A stretch of 64,000 nt of DNA from Symbiodinium natans (taxonomy: Eukaryota; Sar; Dinophyceae; Suessiales; Symbiodiniaceae), in contig CAJNDS010002279.1 in the NCBI GenBank assembly GCA_905221605.1, positions 315,001 through 379,000 of the forward strand, written 5' to 3'. The notes under the pieces were generated by a model. It did not search any database and was not told where the DNA came from. It saw nothing but the letters and a program-made list of their open reading frames with translations. A program made the position numbers and the translations under genes. Positions 21,901-29,800 of this stretch are shown here, piece by piece (positions within the stretch are counted from its first letter, which is position 1; every line of letters starts with the position of its first letter).

Positions 21901-23753
21901 TACACCCTAAACCCTAATCTAGTTCTTCCTTAGCCCATCCGAGCCGGGTTCCCACAAGGACCTCGCGCGGCTGGCACCAAACCCAGCCACCGCCGCCTTC
22001 GTTGAAGAGCGCTTGGCTGGGATCTTGGCGGGTAGGGTTTAGGGGGATTTTTTTTGGGGGGGGGGGGGGGGGGGGGGGGGGGTTAGGGTTTAGGGTTTAG
22101 GGCTCAGGGTTTAGGAGCGACTGGAGTCGAGCCCAGAGGCAAAAGCTTCTGGACTCCGGCAAGAAAGTTGCACATGTTTGTTGATAAGGCTGGTTTAGGG
22201 TTTAGGGTTTAGGGTTTAGGGTTTAGGGTTTAGGGTTTAGGGTTTAGCAAGTTCCCGTACCAGCGGTCAGGCTAGCCCTAAACCTGCTCCCCTAGAAATC
22301 TTACAACTTCATCATGACCGATCTCATGATGCTCATGAGCCTACCCAGCGGAATCTTAACTCAGCCACCAAACGCCCCACCTCCTTCCGTGCCCTGCAGC
22401 GCAATGACATAAACGCCGTCCACCCGGAACCTTGGGATGTTCCCCCTTATACGAACAGTCCTTAGTAAGGATTATGGTATGCTAGGGTTTAGGGTTGAGG
22501 GTTGAGGGTTTAGGGGGATTAAAGTAGGGGGTACTAATTATCCCTATAAGGACTGTTAGTATACGGGGGGAACATCCCAACCGAAAACCCCAAACCCGAA
22601 AGCCTTAGGCCCATGTGCTTGAGTCCGTCCGGCGCATCGTCTCGACCATGCCCTGGCCTTTGGGGTAACCACCGGTGGGGTTTTAGGGTTTAGGGATTAG
22701 GGTTTAGGGTAAGCCCCTGCTAAAGGCAAGAAGGCCCAGCTTTCAGGTTTTGCTGGCAGCCTCCTCAGTCCGTGCTGAAAGAAGGGTTTTGGGGGCAAGC
22801 TGTTCTGAGAGCTTTGGCCTCAGACTTCTGTTGTATTTTGACAACTCAGTGTGATCCCCCTGAACCCTAAAATCTAAATAAACCCCACTTCTTTGGGCCT
22901 TTGTGCGTTTGAGTTCGTTCTGCTTGGAGGGGGGTCTGAATCCAAACTCCAAGCACCATCTGAGCGTATTGGGCTATACAATATGGGCCCTTTTGCGCAT
23001 CCTAACTTGCCAGAACAACACAAACTTACAACCCCAAAACCCTAAACCACCCCTAACACCTACACCCTAATGTTCATGAGTTCCCCTACTACCCCCCTCT
23101 ATACTACACCCCCCCCCCCCCCCCCGTGGTTCCCCCCATAGTTAAGGCTATTTAGGGATCATTCAGCCTCATTAAGGGGTGGTGGTACAGAGGGGGGTAG
23201 TAGGGAAACCCATTAAATGCTGGTGCTTACTTGGAGGTTTATGGTACTGATTAACCAACTATACCTGTACTTATAACCCACTTATACGCCCCTTAAGTTC
23301 CCCAATATACATTTAGGAGTACAGTTACAACTGGTTAATCATTGCCATGAACCTTCAAGTATAGTGCAGGTTGAATAGAGACACACCAGGGTCAGCAAGT
23401 CAGGTGTTCATTGGACCAGTGATGCCAGTGAGGACTCGAGTCAAACCCAAAGTTTGCTAAAGACATCGGCACCCAACGTTACCAGGCACTGAAAAAGGGG
23501 AGAGGGTTCAGGGTTAAGGGTTTAGGGGTCAGGGTTACGAGTTCAATGGTAGGGGTTCAGGGCTAAGGGCTAAGGGTTTAGGGTGCTGAGTCGAAGACGT
23601 GTTTAACTTCGTGACTGAGAACGCTAACCCGAAAGCCTTCGGTCGGCAGTTCGCAACATGGATGCTACCCAACATGGATGCTACCAAAAAAGGATGCTCC
23701 CAACCCCCCCCCCCCCCCCCACCCACCTCCCCCCAGACGCCCCCAAACCCCCC

Positions 23754-23789
<36 letters not shown>

Positions 23790-24034
23790 TTGCCCCCCTA
23801 AAAAAGAAGAAAAAAAAAAAAGAGAAACGCAGGGTGTAGGGGACTGCGTGACTGCGTGCCACCAAGAACAAGCCTCTTCATATCAATCCTAAACCCTAAA
23901 CCCTCAACTAGACCGCCTCACCGCTGTCTTCAAGCACTCGCTGTCTCCAAGGTCCGAGGAGGGCTTTGGTGATGTGCCGTTGATCGGATTCTCGGCAGCT
24001 CCCTGGACGCTGTTCTTCTACATGGCCGGGCAGG
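12912..24034 (+). CDS. UROD: uroporphyrinogen decarboxylase, N-terminal half, six exons (partial)
   Basis: The enzyme removes four carboxyl groups from uroporphyrinogen III to give coproporphyrinogen III on the haem/chlorophyll pathway, probably in the plastid. Exons: 12912-12968, 17062-17156, 19325-19392, 20710-20768, 21934-22031, 23912-24034. In order they give PVWLFRQAGRHLPE (the substrate-binding Arg-X3-Arg loop), GKNFLQLLEDP, RFSDILVVAQALG (the conserved Asp), PPGILVPRPLESPE, HKDLARL..FVEERL and PLIGFSAAPWTLFFYM (the active-site Tyr). Junction phases are 1+2, 0+0, 2+1 and 1+2. The 24-residue spacing from DPADV to FSD equals the family spacing. The first junction and the fourth exon's start are not settled. 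The C-terminal half and the initiating exon were not found, so the gene may be truncated or continue in exons I missed. Introns are bordered by telomere repeats. Confidence 0.8.
12991..13118. mobile_element. CTTAGGGACGA inverted-repeat element flanked by TA
   Basis: Left TA-CTTAGGGACGAAAGGAACCC; right GGGTTCATGTCGTCCTTTCA with AGG-TA. Imperfect inverted repeats with TA at both borders. Relative at 21024. It sits inside the first UROD intron. Confidence 0.65.
13121..14789. other. intron-like spacer upstream of the nested gene
   Basis: Contains islands with open frames at 13240-13320 and 13450-13550, an inverted repeat at 13545-13657 (GGTCACTTCTCTCAAATGTGGTCCC against its complement near 13630), and a 172-codon plus frame at 14146-14664 that is interrupted by telomere words and matches nothing known. 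I do not call the latter a gene. Confidence 0.45.
14790..16121 (+). CDS. ubiquitin-like plus RCC1-like repeat protein, intronless copy
   Basis: 443 residues. Residues 1-74 form a ubiquitin-like domain (MSLTIEVRLLSGKTVSLE...GDSLTLQIG). Then come nine tandem repeats of about 41 residues with consensus AFAAILGDGSVVTWG....GGDSSAVQ.QLKDVQQIQAT. The DGSVVTWG core is that of RCC1/HERC-type propeller blades, but the unit is shorter than the usual 51-68 residues. Probable role: protein-protein or ubiquitin-linked scaffold; no catalytic domain is visible. The Met at 14790 is chosen over the in-frame Met 24 codons earlier because it aligns with the paralogue at 33619; both read AGC-ATG-TCC, leaving a possible trans-splice acceptor AG just before the start. 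Ends in TAG. The gene is intronless and lies inside the first UROD intron on the same strand. Confidence 0.88.
   Translation: MSLTIEVRLLSGKTVSLEAGPHEIVEAFKIRAQKALAVGRGRLVGSSGLLKEAATLEESRLQSGDSLTLQIGRVQVCGNDWAFAAILGDGSFVTWGDASRGGDSSAVADQLQDVQQIQASTSAFAAILGDGSVVTWGDADGGDSSAVQDQLKHVQQIQATQAAFAAILGDGSVVTWGIAEWGGDSSDVQAQLKDVQQIQSTGYAFAAILGDGSVVTWGNARNGGDSRAVQGQLKDVKQIQATVFAFAAILGDGSVVTWGWEDAGGDSSAVQGQLKDVQQIHATQGAFAAILADGSVVTWGLTDRGADSSAVQGQLRHVQQIRATLAAFAAILGDGSVVTWGFDPHGGDSSAVQGQLKDVKQIQATHFAFAAILGDGSVVTWGPAPAGGDSSAVQDQLKDVQKIESTSKAFAAIVGNGSVVTWGKAAIGGDSSAVQDQLMNAPK
16388..16513. mobile_element. GTAGCCCAGT-family element with telomere words inside
   Basis: Near-perfect ends CTTGGTAGCCCAGTGGT and TACTGGGCTACCAAG. 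The middle contains ACCCTGAACCCTAAACC, a telomere-type insertion absent from sister copies. Confidence 0.8.
16791..16832 (+). repeat. interstitial TTTAGGG array
   Basis: About six perfect units. Confidence 0.93.
16893..17058 (-). repeat. CCCTAAA array forming a 3' intron end
   Basis: CCCCTAAA and CCCCTTAA variants grade into 12 perfect CCCTAAA units that run into CCCCAG at the UROD exon start (17062). Confidence 0.95.
17062..17156 (+). CDS. UROD: UROD exon: FLQLLEDP segment
   Basis: Acceptor CCCTAAACCCCAG and donor GTTTAGGG, both built from telomere repeat. Encodes GKNFLQLLEDPADVAARV, matching the family's FLELC..PELAAEV helix. One base is left over, which joins in phase with 19325. Confidence 0.65.
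17158..17241 (+). repeat. TTTAGGG array forming a 5' intron end
   Basis: Twelve perfect units beginning at the second base of the donor GT. Confidence 0.95.
17253..17369 (-). CDS. possible antisense exon-like island
   Basis: On minus, a telomere-type tract ends ACCCTCAG and is followed by an open frame with NAAEVQDGGIYAVSAKRLHG and ALGRHSTLLAR. No clear donor. It lies within a UROD intron, on the other strand. Protein not recognised. Confidence 0.3.
17421..17535. mobile_element. CCCAGGACCCTCC element fragment
   Basis: Shares CCAGGACCCTCCCTAGGAGG, TACCAGTCCCTCTG and a downstream TTAGGGATAGA...CCCCTAAAG..GCACCCTT block with 25713, and the first arm with 8147. Apparent one-armed member of that family. 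Confidence 0.55.
17673..17805 (+). repeat. tandem G-run plus GTTAGTCCTCCAGGGAGTAT repeats
   Basis: About four units of GTTAGTCCTCCAGGGAGTAT separated by runs of G. Same unit as 18981-19110. Confidence 0.8.
17865..18810. repeat. four tandem copies of a ~226-258-base unit
   Basis: ATTTGCTCAGATTGCC starts units near 17865, 18112, 18370 and 18596. Each has TCCTACACTGTCGGTCTGCT, ATAGAATGAGTAGAG, GTTTCTTGTTTTTG, GAGAATTGATAGAGAA and CAACAAAGTC in the same order, with variable G and C runs between. Non-coding satellite-like array inside a UROD intron. Confidence 0.85.
18981..19110 (+). repeat. second GTTAGTC..GGGAGTATGAG tandem array
   Basis: Four diverged units with G runs. Together with 17673-17805 it brackets the ~240-base tandem array. 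Confidence 0.75.
19325..19392 (+). CDS. UROD: UROD exon: FSDIL segment
   Basis: Acceptor CCCCCCAGAG after a CCCTAAA-type array. Two bases complete a Val codon with the previous exon, then RFSDILVVAQALGIDVDA follows. FSDIL carries the conserved aspartate that binds the pyrrole nitrogens. Donor taken as GTTGGC at 19393; GTTTTGGG at 19406 is the alternative. Confidence 0.75.
19413..19506 (+). repeat. TTTAGGG arrays meeting through a short inverted CCCTAAA segment
   Basis: Units at 19413-19444, then ACTAAACCCTAAAT in the opposite orientation, then seven more TTTAGGG units. A palindromic switch inside one array. Confidence 0.9.
19507..19696 (-). CDS. possible antisense exon-like island
   Basis: Minus frame open for about 63 codons after GTTTCGGTAG. 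Peptide words are LRVASHEIQYGPLVIQACPG and GFLLKECTVDLKLLND. It reads into telomere sequence at its end and no clear donor is seen. Protein not recognised. Confidence 0.3.
19724..19770 (+). repeat. interstitial TTTAGGG array
   Basis: About six units. Confidence 0.92.
19846..20060. mobile_element. GTAGCCCAGT-family element split by a nested TTGGGATG-family element
   Basis: Outer ends TAGCCCAGTGGTACCC and GGTTACTGGGCTGCCAAG. Inside, 19920-20034 has ends TTGATTTGTTCCCCCGTATA and AGGGGGAACATCCCAAG of the other family. The nesting gives relative age: the outer element inserted first. Confidence 0.75.
20270..20374. mobile_element. GGGGGGTAGGTAAC inverted-repeat element
   Basis: Left GGGGGGGTAGGTAAC and CCTTAGGG pair with right GGGAACCTTAGGTTAGATAC followed by CCCCC. 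Relative of 10276. Confidence 0.5.
20710..20768 (+). CDS. UROD: UROD exon: PPGILVPRPLESPE segment
   Basis: Corresponds to the family's PG.G..FP.PL loop after FSDIL. Acceptor GGCGCAG (20709) gives phase 0; AAG at 20697 would lengthen it by four codons. Donor GTTTAGGG at 20769. Two leftover bases join in phase to 21934. Confidence 0.65.
20770..21013 (+). repeat. TTTAGGG-variant arrays at a 5' intron end
   Basis: Two blocks (20770-20870 and 20921-21013) of TTTAGGG with extra-G and skipped-base variants. The first base pair of the first block is the donor GT. Confidence 0.88.
21024..21132. mobile_element. CTTGGGGACGAA inverted-repeat element
   Basis: Left CTTGGGGACGAAATGAACCC pairs at about 19 of 21 positions with right AGGGTTCGTTTGGTCCCCAA ending G. 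Same family as 12991. Confidence 0.75.
21596..21640 (-). repeat. CCCTAAA array
   Basis: About six units, within the fourth UROD intron. Confidence 0.92.
21934..22031 (+). CDS. UROD: UROD exon: DLARL..FVEERL segment
   Basis: Acceptor TTCTTCCTTAG, with a good pyrimidine tract after CCCTAAACCC. Donor GTAGGGTTTAGGG. Encodes SHKDLARLAPNPATAAFVEE and RLAGILA, equivalent to the SPEDLARL...RL helix before PLIGF. Phase 1 in, 1 left over out. Confidence 0.7.
22032..22115 (+). repeat. 5' intron end: GTAGGGTTTAGGG, T-run, 27-base G-run, TTTAGGG
   Basis: The donor GT lies in telomere-like sequence. An eight-base T run then a long G run follow, then more TTTAGGG units. Confidence 0.85.
22193..22247 (+). 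repeat. interstitial TTTAGGG array
   Basis: Seven to eight units. Confidence 0.94.
22432..22580. mobile_element. TTGGGATG-family element (copy D) with telomere insert
   Basis: Ends TTGGGATGTTCCCCCTTATA and TATACGGGGGGAACATCCCA. About 33 bases of TTTAGGG/TTGAGGG units sit in the middle, absent from sister copies. The 8 flanking bases match at 6 positions. Confidence 0.8.
23089..23208. mobile_element. AGTTCCCCTACTACCCCCC inverted-repeat element
   Basis: Left arm AGTTCCCCTACTACCCCCCT and right arm AGGGGGGTAGTAGGGAAACC pair. A C run lies next to the left arm. Confidence 0.7.
23228..23361. mobile_element. CTTGGAGGTTTATGG inverted-repeat element flanked by TA
   Basis: Inverted arms of about 44 bases: TACTTGGAGGTTTATGGTAC... 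against ...CATGAACCTTCAAGTA, with TA at both edges. Relative at 44706. Confidence 0.75.
23701..23789. repeat. C-rich tract
   Basis: Long C runs with a few A and T bases. It makes proline-rich and glycine-rich false frames. The island just left of it (23600-23690) has an open frame with FNFVTENANPKAFGRQFATW, not recognised. Confidence 0.85.
23912..24034 (+). CDS. UROD: UROD exon: PLIGFSAAPWTL segment
   Basis: Acceptor CCCTAAACCCTCAACTAG, donor GTTTAGGG. Two bases complete an Asp codon with the previous exon, then about 40 codons ending GFGDVPLIGFSAAPWTLFFY and M. This is the most diagnostic UROD motif in the window and includes the active-site tyrosine of the family. Confidence 0.82.
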
Positions 24035-24293
24035 GTTTAGGGTTAAGGGTTTCGGGTTTAGGCTTTAGGGTTTGGGGGCTCTAGCGTGTTTTTTTCGAGA
24101 GTCGGGCTTAGGAATGCTGGCAGGGATTTTTGCATCGGACGGAGGGGGTGCTGTTGAAGGACTCGCATACTTCGAGGAGTTCCTTGGTGTCAAGTGTGTT
24201 TACGGTATCGGGTGTCCGTTCATGGAACTTGTGGAACCCACCTCGGCGTTCACTGCACAGCTCGGATAGAGTGATCTCTGTTCTCCATGTACC

Positions 24294-24454
24294 TTAGGAT
24301 GTTCCTCCTTGTACTAACAGTCCTGAATAGGGGGAATAGTAGGGGTACTGTAATCCCTCCTAAGGACTGTTAGTAGATGGGGGGAAGAATAGGGGGGTAC
24401 AGTACTAGAATCCGTAAGAAAGAAGGACTGTTAGTAGATGGGGGAACATCCCAA
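24294..24454. mobile_element. TTGGGATG-family element (copy E)
   Basis: Ends TTAGGATGTTCCTCCTTGTA and GGGGGAACATCCCAA. The GGACTGTTAGTAGATGGGGG arm is duplicated inside. Flanks TCCATGTACC and TCCTGTACC look like a target duplication with one base difference. Confidence 0.7.
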
Positions 24455-24520
24455 TCCTGTACCCAAGAAGAGAGCCGTGCTGTGATTGCTAAACCATAAG
24501 TATAGGGTGCAGGGCTGCGT

Positions 24521-24694
24521 TTTAGGGTTTAGGGTTTAGGGTTTAGGGTTTAGGGTTTAGGGTTTAGGGTTTAGGGTTTAGGGTTTAGGGTTTAGGGTTA
24601 GGGTTTTGGGTTTTGGGTTTTGGGTTTTGGGTTTTGGGTTTTGGGTTTTGGGTTTTGGGTTTTGGGTTTTGGGTTTTGGGTTTTGGGTTTAGGG
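24521..24694 (+). repeat. TTTAGGG array switching to a pure TTTTGGG array
   Basis: About 12 TTTAGGG units (24521-24603), then 13 TTTTGGG units (24604-24694). A one-base variant amplified as a homogeneous block. Confidence 0.95.
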
Positions 24695-25408
24695 CCGCAA
24701 CACCCCTGAAAGCAGGTTGGCGGCTCCTCCCGAAAGAGGACGCCTGCTCTGGCCCGGTTTGGATTTGGGCTTCAGTTGGTCGTCCCTGACCACTTTGAGG
24801 TCATAAGAAGCTTTAGGGTTAAGGGTTTAGGGTGTCCGTTGCTTTAGTAACCTCAGTAGATGACATCTCGTGCAAGTTCTTCTGGAGCTGGGCAGGCATT
24901 GCTGGCCTGCTTGATATCTCTCTCCCTCCGGGGGGGGGGGGGGGTTGGGGGAGGGAATTTCCAGAAAGGTTTAGTGTTTCGAGGCTTGGGGGGCAACAGG
25001 ACCCTAAACCCTAAACCCCGGACCCTAGAAAGGGGTCCCCAAACCCAGGGCACGTCAAACCCTAAGGGGGCGCAGACTTTAGCTCAGGACACCCACAACT
25101 TGGGGGACAGGAGAGAGCTACTTATGAGCCCAGTGGATCCTGTTTAGGGTTTAAGGTTTAGGGTTTAGGGTTTAGGGTGTAGGGTTTAGGGTTTAGGGGT
25201 ACGACGTCTTAATTTATTGAGACTCAAAACCCTCCATGCCGTGCGGTTTTGGCCCAAGCGATGTCAGCATGGACCCATGGACCCACTTGCATCCGTCCAG
25301 CCAGAGCCGAATGACTCCAGGGCCCTGATGAATCTTCGGCGGCAAACACGTTGGGTTTAGGGTTTAGGGTTTAGGGTTTAGGGCTTAGGGTTTGGGGTTT
25401 AGGGTTTG

Positions 25409-25513
25409 CTGTGATATGGCGCAGAAGCTGTGAAGGTTGGGATGCAGAGTACCCGGAAAGCCTCGTAGCATGCGAAAGGCAGCTTTGGCCCGATTGGCTA
25501 GTGCCATCGAGCA
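25409..25513 (-). CDS. exon-like island, paralogous to 36000-36072
   Basis: Minus frame with CSMALANRAKAAFRMLRGFP after GATGAAAG. The island at 36000-36072 encodes CFLDLSNRGKEALRMLPGF in the same frame, and the upstream intron-like DNA is also similar. Conservation of frame supports coding origin. Family not recognised. Confidence 0.35.
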
Positions 25514-25712
25514 CTTTCATCCCACCCCGCGCCGTCTCAGGCGGCGATTCCTTTTTAGGGTTTAGGCCGAAACTCAATTCAACTCCCTGCTTCCAACATG
25601 CTTCCTCAGTGCAGGTGTTGAGAAGCTTCCTTCACAAGCCCTGATTTAGTGTCTGTGGTGGTACTCCAGGATTCGGAAAAGAAGTTCCAGTGGTAAGTAC
25701 CCTCAGAGGCTC

Positions 25713-25850
25713 TTGAGGCCCCAGGACCCTCCCCAGGAGGTACCAGTCCCTCTGCGGGATGGTCCTTGGAGTTTTAGGGATAGAAAAATTACGTCATGAG
25801 ACTCTACCTTATATAAACCCCTAAAGTTGTACCCTTGGGATTATTGGGTT
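25713..25850. mobile_element. TTGAGGCCCCAGGACCC element
   Basis: Left part matches 8147 and 17421 (CCAGGACCCTCC, GGAGGTACCAGTCCCTCTG). The right part shares TTAGGGATAGA and CCCCTAAAG..G..ACCCTT with 17421. Confidence 0.55.
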
Positions 25851-26009
25851 GGATGTGCTTTAAGATCCTTAAAGGGTCGAAAAAAAAACAGTTCCAGTAG
25901 TAAGTATGCACAGATGTTGATGGCTGGCGGGTTCAAGTGTCAGGGTGCAGGTCGGGGGTCCCAAGGGGCGAACGACCTGGGGTCGGCTTGCGCCATGGGG
26001 CTTGTAGGT

Positions 26010-26150
26010 TTCGGGCTTAGGGTTTAGGGTTTGTTTAGGGTTTAGGGTTTAGGTTTAGGGTTTAGGGTTTAGGGTTAGGGTTTAGGGTTTAGGGTTTTGG
26101 GGTTTGGGTTTAGGGTTGACGGTTTAGGGTTTAGGGTTTAGGGTTTAGGT
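26010..26150 (+). repeat. imperfect TTTAGGG array
   Basis: About 18 units with GTTTAGG, TTTTGGG and TTGACGG variants. Confidence 0.9.
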
Positions 26151-26802
26151 CAGGGGATGCTTGGGTGTGTGTTCAGGATCAAGAACATTGAGGGTGGCAT
26201 TCAGCAGGCCTATAGCTTGCACTGGCACTTGGGTAAGGGCTTTTGCAAGGACCCTAAACCCTAGATCCCTAACCCTATGATTGCAAGAATGTCGTTGTTG
26301 ATGCGTGAAGATGTCTTTTGATTCGGGGGTTTGTTTCGGTTCAAGGCTGGTCAGTTGCACTGCAGCTTATACCTCCACCGGGCTACATGTCAATCACCGC
26401 ATCTGGCAACATAGAGCCACAATTCTAGATTTCTTGGGCTTCCTTTCAGCGGTAGCGCTGGAGCCCAGCAGCCCCCCAAAGCACTCGGCGGTGATTTCGC
26501 AAACTTCCAAAGCTTAAACCTCAGGGTTTAGGGTTTAGAGTTTAGGGTTTAGGGTTTAGGGTTCAGGGTAACCCCAAACCTGGTGCTTCAAATGCGTCCT
26601 TACTCCTGAAGCGTCACCCTGCAGTGCGGCTAGACTGGTGGGAAAAAAAACAAACCAAACCCTAACCCCCAAAAAGATCCCGAAGCCCCAAACCCTAGGT
26701 CCTAAACCCTAAACCCTAAACCCTAAACAGCGTAAACCCCAAACCCCAAACCCTAAAACCTAAAACCTAAACCCAACCCAAGAAAAAAAAACCTAAACCC
26801 AG

Positions 26803-26889
26803 AGGCTCACCGCCTTCGTGGCAAACGGCGATGAGGCCGGCGTGCGCCGCGTCATCGAAGCCGACCCCGGGGCTGCAGCATGGCGGAGG
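26803..26889 (+). CDS. ankyrin gene exon 1
   Basis: Acceptor ACCTAAACCCAG, donor GTTTAGGG. Twenty-nine codons with AFVANGDEAGVRRVIEADPG, a typical ankyrin entry helix pair. Confidence 0.6.
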
Positions 26890-29800
26890 GTTTAGGGTTT
26901 AGGGTTTAGGGTTTAGGGTTTAGGGTTTAGGGTTTAGGGTTTAGGGTTTAGGGTTTAGGGTTTAGGGTTTAGGGTTTAGGGTTTACATCCAAAGCTCGTG
27001 CTCAAAAAGGGTTTAGGTTCAGGGTTTGGGGTTTAGGGTTTAGGGTTCAGGGTTCAGGGTTCAGGGTTTAGGCAACCGGGTTCAGAGTTGGGGTTTGGGG
27101 ATCAGGGTTTAGGGCAGTATACCCCTACAGTAAAAACGCTGTATAAGAAACCGGTTTTCCGGCGACAGGGTACCCGAAGTTTCTTAGTTTCCATTACCCA
27201 TGTACCCGGGGGGGTTTGAGCCTAGGGTAGGCTTGGTTTCTAAACTAATTTCTTAAGGGAGTACGCTATACCACTAGACCCAACCCATGTTCCAGGAATG
27301 GCGGCGGGAAGGGTTCCCGAATGAGACTCCCGCGCGTTTTGGGGTAGGGTCAGGCCAGAGGCGCGGGGGAGTCACGTTTTAGAGCTTTTCAGGGCTGAAA
27401 ACCTCTAGAATGTGACTCCCGCGCGTTTTGGGGTAGGGTCAGGCCGCAGGCGCGGGGGAGTCACGTTTTAGAGCTTTTCAGGGCTGAAAACCTCTAGAAT
27501 GTGACTCCCGCGCGTTTTTGGGGTAGACCCGCGGGGCGTTGCGGGCAGCATTTTTTTAGAAACTGACCGCAAAGCACTAGGGTACCTTAAGTTTCTTAGC
27601 TAGAAGGCAACCGCAAATCGACCAATATTCCCGGGTCTAGGGGCTCAGTTTCTTAAACAGTGGTTTCTTATACAGTGGTTTTACTGTATGTGAGTAACCC
27701 AGAAAGGAAGCACGTTGGGAGACTTCAGGTATAGCATTTCGGGGTTTGAGAGAGAGAGAGAGAGAGAGAGTGCGAGAGGGTTCGTTTAAACAGGCCTCCG
27801 GTTTCTGGTTCATAAACCAGGCTTTGGGTTTCTATACACAGGCTCTCGTTGTGGGGTTTTGGGTTCCGTCCGAAAAACACAGGGTTTAGAGTTGCTATGC
27901 TCATGTCCCCCGTGGTTCTGGCTACAGTTGTCCCTTTGTTCGCTTTCCTGATGTCCGGAGAAGGATATTATTTTGATTGTAGGGCTCAGGGTTTTGGAGG
28001 GCATTCCTATAAGCTTCGCTTAGTCGCCCTAAACCCTAAATCCTAAACCCTAAACCCTAAACCCTAATTAAACCCTAAACCCATGAGGGGGGTATAGGAA
28101 TGCACGTTCCTGACGCCGGCTGCCAAGGTCAACGAAGTCGGGCTGGATGGTACGTCCCCACTCTGTGCTGCGGCTATGTGGGGCCATGCGCCCCGCCAAG
28201 AAGTAAGGGAGTTTTTTGACTCGAAGCCCTAAACCCTAAGCCCTAAGCCCTAAGCCCTAAACCCTAAACCCTAAACCCTAAACCCTAGCCCAAAACCAAG
28301 ATTTGCTCAACACAGACCCGAAAAAAAGAACAACCCACAGGTACATACACACAAGAATCCTGCGGAGGTACATCCCTCAGTCGTCTCTTGTCCCCTAAGA
28401 CAAGTCTTATGAGCCCTATAAACCCCCAACCCTTCCCTCTAGCCTCAACCTAAGGATCCATTTTACATATATATATATATATGTATACATATAAGGGTAA
28501 CAGATAAAGAGCCCACCGGCCATTTCAATATGCTAGAACTCAAGGGACCATACATCAGAACCCCCTTAAGAGGAGGTTAGGGACCATAGTAAGGGCCCAT
28601 GAAATTCCCTCAGACATGGTTAAACTACCGGTTTAGGGTTTAGGGTTTAGGGTTTAGGGTTTAGGGACCCTAAATCCTAAACCCTAAACCCTAAGTCTAC
28701 ACCCCTAAGCTCATGAAGTCGACATCTCAAAGTGTGAGCAGCCTTGTGGGGCTCCCTCGTCGCCGCCAGCGCCTTCTCTCATGGCCGTTTTGGTGGTTTT
28801 GCGAAACTAGGGTTTAGGGTTTAGGGTTTAGGGTTTAGGGTTTAGGGTATAGGGTTTAGGTTTCAGGGTGTAGGATTTAGAGGAAAACACCCACACACAA
28901 AATCGAAAAGTGCCCAGGTAAACATCCTCCGGCTTCTTCTGGACTCGATGGCCTCCCCGGCGCTGCAGAACGAGAACGGCCCGCAATGGACAGCCCCCTG
29001 TGACTCCTTCGGTCGTTCGGGTTTAGGGGTTTAGGGGTTTAGGGTTTAGGGGTTTAGGGGTCTAGGGGTCTAGGGGTTTAGGGGTTTAGGGGTTTAGGGG
29101 TTTAAAATTAGGGGTTTAGGGGTTTAGGGGTTTAGGGGTTTAGGGGTTTAGGGGTTTAGGGGTTTAGGGGTTCAGGGTTTACTTGGAGGCCCTTTTGACT
29201 TAGTAAGTCCACTTAGTATCCCCAAGAACCCTGTTAAAGAATCCCATAACCCAACTTACGAACCCTGCTTACTAAGTCAAAATGGCTCCCCAGTAGGTCT
29301 TACAGTAGTATCCCCCAGAAACCATGTTAAAGAATCCAGTAGGTCTTACAGTTCAGGGCAAAACCTCAGGGCTTGTTTCAAAATGGCTTGGGGGGGTGGG
29401 GTGGGTATATCCTATAAAGCCTAAACCCTCAAAAAGGGCTGAGGGTCCCGAAGCCAAAGCCCCAGACGACCAGTGCGCCCCAGGTGCGCCGAAAAGAACA
29501 CGACCTTAGCACTGGCAGTGTAAAATAAACACCATCATGAAGATGTAATGCTGCTGATGATAGGAACAATAGTAATAATCGAAAAGATACTCCTCTTGAA
29601 GATGATAAACCTGATGCTAATGATGTTAATCATGATGCTATGGCTTTGTGGGAAGTCCATAATTTCCAGTTCCTCAGCAGCACCCCCAGAATAAATCGTG
29701 CAAGCCCTGCGCCCGGGATCTTAAGCCCACTGCACCCAATGACAACCCGACGAGACCCCCCCAAGACCATGCGGGCCCAGAGGAAGGTTGGGAGGGTTTC

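Larger units (their letters stand above)
24036..26802. other. no confident exon; arrays, elements and ambiguous islands
   Basis: The remaining UROD exons should lie here but were not found. A 65-codon frame ending in a stop (24072-24269) and islands at 24697-24811 (minus, YDLKVVRDDQLKPKSKPGQS), 24836-24920 and 25210-25350 have open frames that match no family I know. Confidence 0.45.

Noticed and set aside
24879-24920. FWSWAGIAG read as the UROD FDSWAG motif of the missing C-terminal half
   Set aside because: Only the WAG core matches, the surrounding residues do not, and the opposite strand is equally open.
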